A DNA stretch of 64,000 nt from contig NC_044979.1 of the NCBI RefSeq assembly GCF_008728515.1, positions 173,820,037 through 173,884,036 of the forward strand, read 5' to 3'. Numbering within the stretch: position 1 is the first letter of the stretch; the number at the start of each line of letters is the position of its first letter. Shown in pieces: positions 58,821-64,000 of the stretch. The translations under genes and the position numbers were made by a program. This DNA is from Papio anubis. Its lineage: Eukaryota; Chordata; Mammalia; Primates; Cercopithecidae. The notes under the pieces are model-generated. The model was not told the origin of the DNA, did not search any database, and saw only the letters and a list, made by a program, of their open reading frames with translations.

Positions 58821-61800
58821 AATGAGATCAGGAGAGGAAGGAAAACTCCAGTGAGCACAGGTTCCAGGGGAAAGAGGCCCTTTGTGATGAGGGAAGGAGG
58901 TGCTATTGGTGTGTCGCCCACATTTCCTTCACCAGGCGTCTGTCCATCCCTCAGCTGCAGGGGTGAGGACTGCTCCCATTCCATGGCCACCCATTTCTCC
59001 AGATAACTGCCCTTGCCTTAACAGAGCCGCCGCCTCACCCAACCCCAGGTATCCCACAGCTGGTGGACTGAACAAGGTAACATAGGCCAGCCCCCTTGCC
59101 TCACGGAAAGACCAACTCCACGACGCTATTCAGGCTCCAGGGCTCCTGTGGGATTGGGCTGAAACAGCGTCCAGCTGCAAGGAGGCTTGGAGGAGGCCAG
59201 AAACTTCCTTAGCGCTGCACCTGCCCTGTGCTTCTTCCCATTCTCTCTCTCCTGAGAACATGCCGTTAATCATTCACCTGCACAAGCATCCTTACCCCAA
59301 GCTCTGCATCTAGGGAACCCGAGCCAGGATGATGGTCTAACAGATTCAAGACCTAGATGGAATGCAGGGAATTCATATGGGGCAGAGTTCAGGCTGGTTC
59401 CATCCATTTCTGACTTCCTTAAAAGAACAGCCAGATCAACCTGGTGTTTAGAGGATGAAAGAGCTGTATTTTTTCCCCCTATTTTGTGAAGCAGAAAAGT
59501 ACTGTTATGTGGATGGCAATAATGACTTAATGCCATTTATATTGGCTAGGTCAAGTAAGATAATAAAAGTTAGATTTAGGAAATGAACTTCTAAAAGTTT
59601 ATGGAAAAAAATTGAGAATGGAAGTAAACATCATTATTTCTAACATAACATTTTGCTGGCGCTCAGAAAGCAATTCTGTCAAAACTTTTCCTAGAACAGA
59701 ATTAACCCACTCAAAATGAGGAAGTTTAGGAAAAAAAAAAAAAAAAAGCTGGCTCTTTTTCAAACCCGATCACCCAGTTCCAGTATTTGGGCAAGGGCAT
59801 CGTAACGGAAACCAATGCGTTGCCTGTGCCCTGCAATGCCAATTGTGTCAAGCGGCATTTCCAGAAGAAAAAACCCAACAATGAGTGATTGCAAGTCCCC
59901 TTGGGAAGCTGAATGAGACTCTTCCTTTGTCAAAGAGATCACATTTAGCTGGGTGGACAAAGTCAGAATTTTCTTGATTTCACTGAGAGCATATAGATAT
60001 GGCTTTGTTTAATGAAATTCAAAGAAAAATCTAGGCACAGCTAGCTGCTATGTCACAATACTTGAAGATAATTTATGGCTCCCTAGAAGACAGCAGCATG
60101 TAAATATTGACAATAGTATCAGTACCGAGAGAGGCTAAGCTCTGCTGAGCATATTTCATAAGCGTAAGAATGGATGGGAGGTGGGTCCTTCCTCCTGAAC
60201 TCCAGTTATAGCACTGCCTTAGACTTATTACCAAAAGATTACCTTTTATTATATCATAAGTAATATCATTCAATGTGATAAAATGATTAAAGTAACTTTA
60301 ACTGACATCTACTCAGGGAATTAACATAATGTAAAAATCAATTTTAAGATCGTTTTCTTCTAAATCCTTGCTAGCCTCCTATATATATTGCCCAACTCAT
60401 AAACCCTTCTTTGCATGTTGGCTACATGGAAATGGATATATTTGTGAATTTATCCATACAACAGCACTGTGAGAAAGGTCAGCTTTTTCTGAATCTGTTC
60501 TGGAAAGTGCTCATTTTCAGTCTAGCAGCACATTTGAAATGTATTAACAGCTTGTAGCTCATTGCAGTGGAAGCCTTTGCTTTTTCAGAACCACATATAC
60601 ACACTGTTCCCAATCAAGTTTCGTTGCCTGCAACATTTCATTAATATGCGTTTAGAAAACACAAAGAATGGTATGAGAAAACCATATGGTCTTAGTATAT
60701 ATATTGTAACCAAAAAATTACAACTTGAAAAAAATTCCATAGATGACCTGGGAATAGGAAAAGGCATGGATTTTTGATTTAACAGTCTTCACAGATGCTT
60801 CAATATAAACACATACGGTTGTTTGAAAATAAATATTCAGCGTCAACTTTCTCCCATAGAGAAAGCAACTCCACAGACCTGCCGAAATCACACTTGGAAT
60901 CGACTCAAACCTTGGCACTGCCTCTTAGCAATTTTTCCCTCACCCACTTCTTTTATAAATGTGTGTAGGACAGAACCAGTGGACAAAAGTGATCTCACGT
61001 CTCTCCTATTTCTGAAGAATTAGAAAGCAGGGGACCTAAATTCGTGGCAGCAAACTCAATGCCCAAAGGATAGATGAGCTAATTTCTCACTTGACTATTT
61101 TACCCATTAGCCATAAAGACACAGGGCTCAGGACTGTAAGCATTTCCAGGGAGGGTCTATAGAAAGAAGAGATCTGTAAGCAAAATTCATCAGCTTTCAA
61201 ACCTTGAAAGAAACCTGGAAATGCAAAATCAATGAATGTTTAAGTAAATGGTAGAAAACGTAACATTATGTCAAACTCATTAACTGTTAAATTTAATATT
61301 TGTAACGAAATTCACTGCATTTTGCAGTGTGTAGAACAAATGTTCTCACCGCAAGAATTCTCAAAAATGAACAATGGTTGTTAAAAAATTGTCAATGGTA
61401 AAGGAGTTATTCTCAGTCATAAAATTTTAAGAGCAATTTTTAAATTCTTATTTTACTTCCAAAACAATAACATTTAATGTGTGATGAGGTGCATTTTAGA
61501 ATATAGAGATTTCAAAACAAGAATGCTTAGGGTTAAGGAAAGCCTAAAAGTGGCTCGGGTCACTCATGGGCCAAACCAGGGTTTACAAAGAGAAGCTCTT
61601 GAAAGACAAGAGCTTTCACTGAGTAGCATCACCCAAGAAAAGTAAACCCTTCAGATCTATTTTTGTTTTACTCTATCTTGATAACATCCTTGCAATGTCA
61701 GTAAGGAGCAACTAGTTTTTTCTTAGGGTAATTACCAAAATGAAACAGATTTGGGGGTAAAAAACAGTGGCAAGCAGCATTGCCCACCTACGGAGAACCC

Positions 61801-62279
61801 TGTGGATGAAAGGGAGTGGCTGTGGCTTTTAAGAAGACAGAAGGCACTCCTTTAATTTTACAGTGGAAAGAAATCTCCTAATACTGTTAAAAGAAAGGGA
61901 GAGAAACAGGGTAGCAAAGGCGTACAGACTGAGCAAAAATGGGCCAAAAAAAAAGAAACCCGAAACGGTTTACAAACCACAGAGCAAAGCAGAGAGCTGC
62001 AGAGTGACTCAGCAGCTGTGCGTCTGGTGGAAACAGCAGCCTGCTGCAAAGCCCCGCAGCCGTCAGCTGATGAACACGGGCAGTAAATACAGTCGTGAGG
62101 GGCCCCGCCAGTTCCACGGTGGCAGTGGTTTGAGGCCACTTTCTCTAGAAGCCAGGAGTGGTGCAGAAGATCCCGCGTGCATGGCCTGGACCCTCTGCAA
62201 GGCAGCAGGTGTGTCCTGAATGGAAGTCTCTGCCCCGAGGCTCAGTGAGGCTCAGGCATCACTTACTGGAGGGGCAGAA

Positions 62280-62480
62280 AAGCATGGTGGTAGGGAGCAC
62301 CAACTTTGGAGTTGCCACTGCCTCAGTTGAATCCTGCCTCTGCCCTTTGTGGGACCTTTGGCAACTCTCCCAGCTCTCTCTGCCTCAGTATCCTCATCTG
62401 TAAAGTGGGCATGATGGTAACAGTACTATCTTGCAAGATCATGGTAAGGATGAACTCAGTACATGAATGGTCTTGTCATC
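62280..62480 (+). mobile_element. MIR SINE in ERG intron
   Basis: AACTTTGGAGTTGCCACTGCC, TTGAATCCTGCCTCTGCCC, CTCTGCCTCAGTATCCTC, ATCTGTAAAGTGGGCATGAT. Good forward MIR. Confidence 0.85.
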
Positions 62481-62629
62481 ATTTCTTTGGGCTGAAAATC
62501 AGAGTTTAAGGAAAGATAACACTCCTCTCCTATAGCCAGGAAATGCCCAAAGAAAGAGAAATACTGTTCAATTGGCCTTTTGAACCATGAAGAAACTTGA
62601 AAAGGTGCTATTCTTGGGCTGACTGATAT

Positions 62630-62830
62630 CCTCTGAAGGCTTACTGTGTGCCATGCACCATTCTAAATGCTTTACATGTGTTGATTTATTTAATCCCCAC
62701 AGGAATCACGTGATTAGCCCACTGGAGAAGTGAGGAAATTGGAGGTTAGAGAGGTAGACTGACGTATTTTTCTCAGCGCCGGCAAGGGTTGAAATCCAGA
62801 CCCTAGGCTGCCATGCTTAATCACTGCGCA
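62630..62830 (-). mobile_element. MIR SINE in ERG intron
   Basis: TTACTGTGTGCCATGCACCA, TTCTAAATGCTTTACATGTG, TTATTTAATCCCCACAGGAA, GTTGAAATCCAGACC. Reverse-complement MIR lying next to the forward one. Confidence 0.85.
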
Positions 62831-64000
62831 AACTTGCTTTCAGGCCTGGTTTATGCACACCTCTGTAGCCTCCCCAGGTCCTTTCCATGTTGTCGCCTCC
62901 CTGGGGGGCTCCCACTGGAAGACTGCACACTCCCACCTCCTAACAAATGCCAAAACATTCCTAACCTGGTCTGTCGTTCTGCAAGAGGCAGGATGCATTA
63001 TCATGTGCACCACTGAAGAGTGTTCAGTTAGCATCAAGGGAGCCTCTGAACATAACCCAACAAAGCTCTCTCATTAGAGGAACCATGTTAGATTCTCAGC
63101 TGCTCTGATGGCACGTAAAGGAGCTGTGTTGCTTATGACCGATCCATGATACCAGAATGCAGGGACACACTGTTCTCAGCAGGAGAAGTGATGTCCAAAG
63201 TGCACATCAAATGAATATTTGGGATAGAGATGCTGGGATGATGACATCATCTTGTGCATTCATACTATATGATGCAATCTTTCCACTTAAAATGAGGAAA
63301 AGGAATTTGTATTGTATGAAAAGCAAAGACAGCAATTTGTAAGTGATGAAGGATTTATTTATCAGAGAATAGAAAAATAGAATCAAACAGGAAGAAGCAT
63401 TCTAATTAATACAAAGAAAAACGACATTCTGGTTTCAGGGGAACAATTCACACGAGCACAACAGACACAAACCTAAGGACAGATGGAGAGAAAGTCGAAT
63501 TCATCATAAACTAAATGAAATAAACCTTTATCTTAAAGTCACTTGGCTGCAAATCAAAGGTAGGATGTTGCCATTTTCTCCAGGCCCATTAAAAAGAGTC
63601 TTAATGGTATGAAGCGCAGTCCTGTTTCCCCAGGCCTGTGATGAGTTTCCAGTCTCCCTGCTCTGAGCTCAGGTCCCTCTATCTACAAAGGGCATCCCCA
63701 GGCTGCTGGGCCCAGGGCAGGTGCGGTGTTCCCTTGTGAGAATTGGCACTCTGCTTAGGAGCAAGTGACTCTGGCCCTGTTCTACAAACAAGCCAAGCAG
63801 TACCTTTGGGCTGTGACAATGTGGTCATGGACATATATATTTCATTTGGCCAATGTGTTAGTGCAAAGGCCAGTTTAGTCTTCTTTGGTGCAGCTTGACT
63901 CTTTCCTCCTCTTCCTTCCCGACCTCAGATTCATCGCCTGCACCTAAGCAGTTATTACCCTGAAAGGAAATCCTTGCTTTCTATTCTCACAGTCTGCATT

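Larger units (their letters stand above)
58821..64000 (-). other. ERG: ERG last intron (partial)
   Basis: All sequence to the right edge is intron of ERG on the minus strand. No further ERG exon was found: the frame preceding the ETS exon is not present. It holds an A17 run at 59,731-59,747, two MIRs near 62.3-62.8 kb and otherwise unassigned AT-rich DNA. Confidence 0.85.

Noticed and set aside
58819..58990. 58-codon N-terminal extension of the ERG exon frame
   Set aside because: It lies upstream of a good splice acceptor and does not match known ERG protein, so it is intronic read-through.
63242..63249. CRE/AP-1-like TGACATCA in the ERG intron
   Set aside because: A single short degenerate match expected by chance at this length.
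1..64000. CRISPR arrays, prokaryotic operons, tRNA or rRNA genes
   Set aside because: The window is vertebrate nuclear DNA. Repeats are mammalian transposons and microsatellites, and no RNA-gene consensus was seen.

Overview
This window is human (or very closely related primate) genomic DNA. The evidence is young primate L1PA LINE-1 copies, AluS/AluJ SINEs, MIRs, MER1/MER20 hAT transposons and MaLR LTRs, together with one recognisable protein-coding exon: the terminal exon of the ETS transcription factor gene ERG, read on the minus strand. From established knowledge ERG lies on chromosome 21q22.2 in this orientation, with KCNJ15 on its 3' side. The sequence left of ERG is therefore the intergenic DNA on the KCNJ15 side. 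I see no other protein-coding exon, rRNA, tRNA or CRISPR.

Layout. 1-34.6 kb is intergenic DNA full of MaLR LTRs (22-403, 14.2-15.7 kb and a complete two-LTR element with a second LTR nested in it at 8,727-11,561), MIR fragments, a MER1A transposon, one AluS and two CTCF-like motifs. 31.1-33.6 kb holds a diverged direct duplication with CA-rich arrays. 34.7-47.6 kb is a LINE-1 block: a truncated L1PA, an older L1 split by a near-full-length L1PA (37,522-43,697, ORF1 intact, ORF2 broken), and an ancient L1M. 49.8-51.0 kb holds an inverted duplication of about 250 bp with arms roughly 92% identical. About 54.9-58.8 kb is the last ERG exon (about 3.4 kb of 3'UTR, then 521 nt of coding sequence encoding the ETS domain and C-terminus). 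58.8-64.0 kb is the last ERG intron.

Function. The only host protein information is the ERG DNA-binding domain and C-terminal tail. The ERG 3'UTR carries seed matches for miR-145 and miR-30 (both reported ERG regulators as I recall) and two 8-mer matches for miR-141/200a start-to-start 17 nt apart. I found no undescribed gene system. The best leads are structural or regulatory: the inverted duplication, the diverged 2-kb duplication, the paired miR-141/200a sites, the CTCF-motif pair, and an L1 with an apparent 3' transduction. Repeat family names are from memory of consensus sequences, and repeat edges are approximate unless target-site duplications are given.
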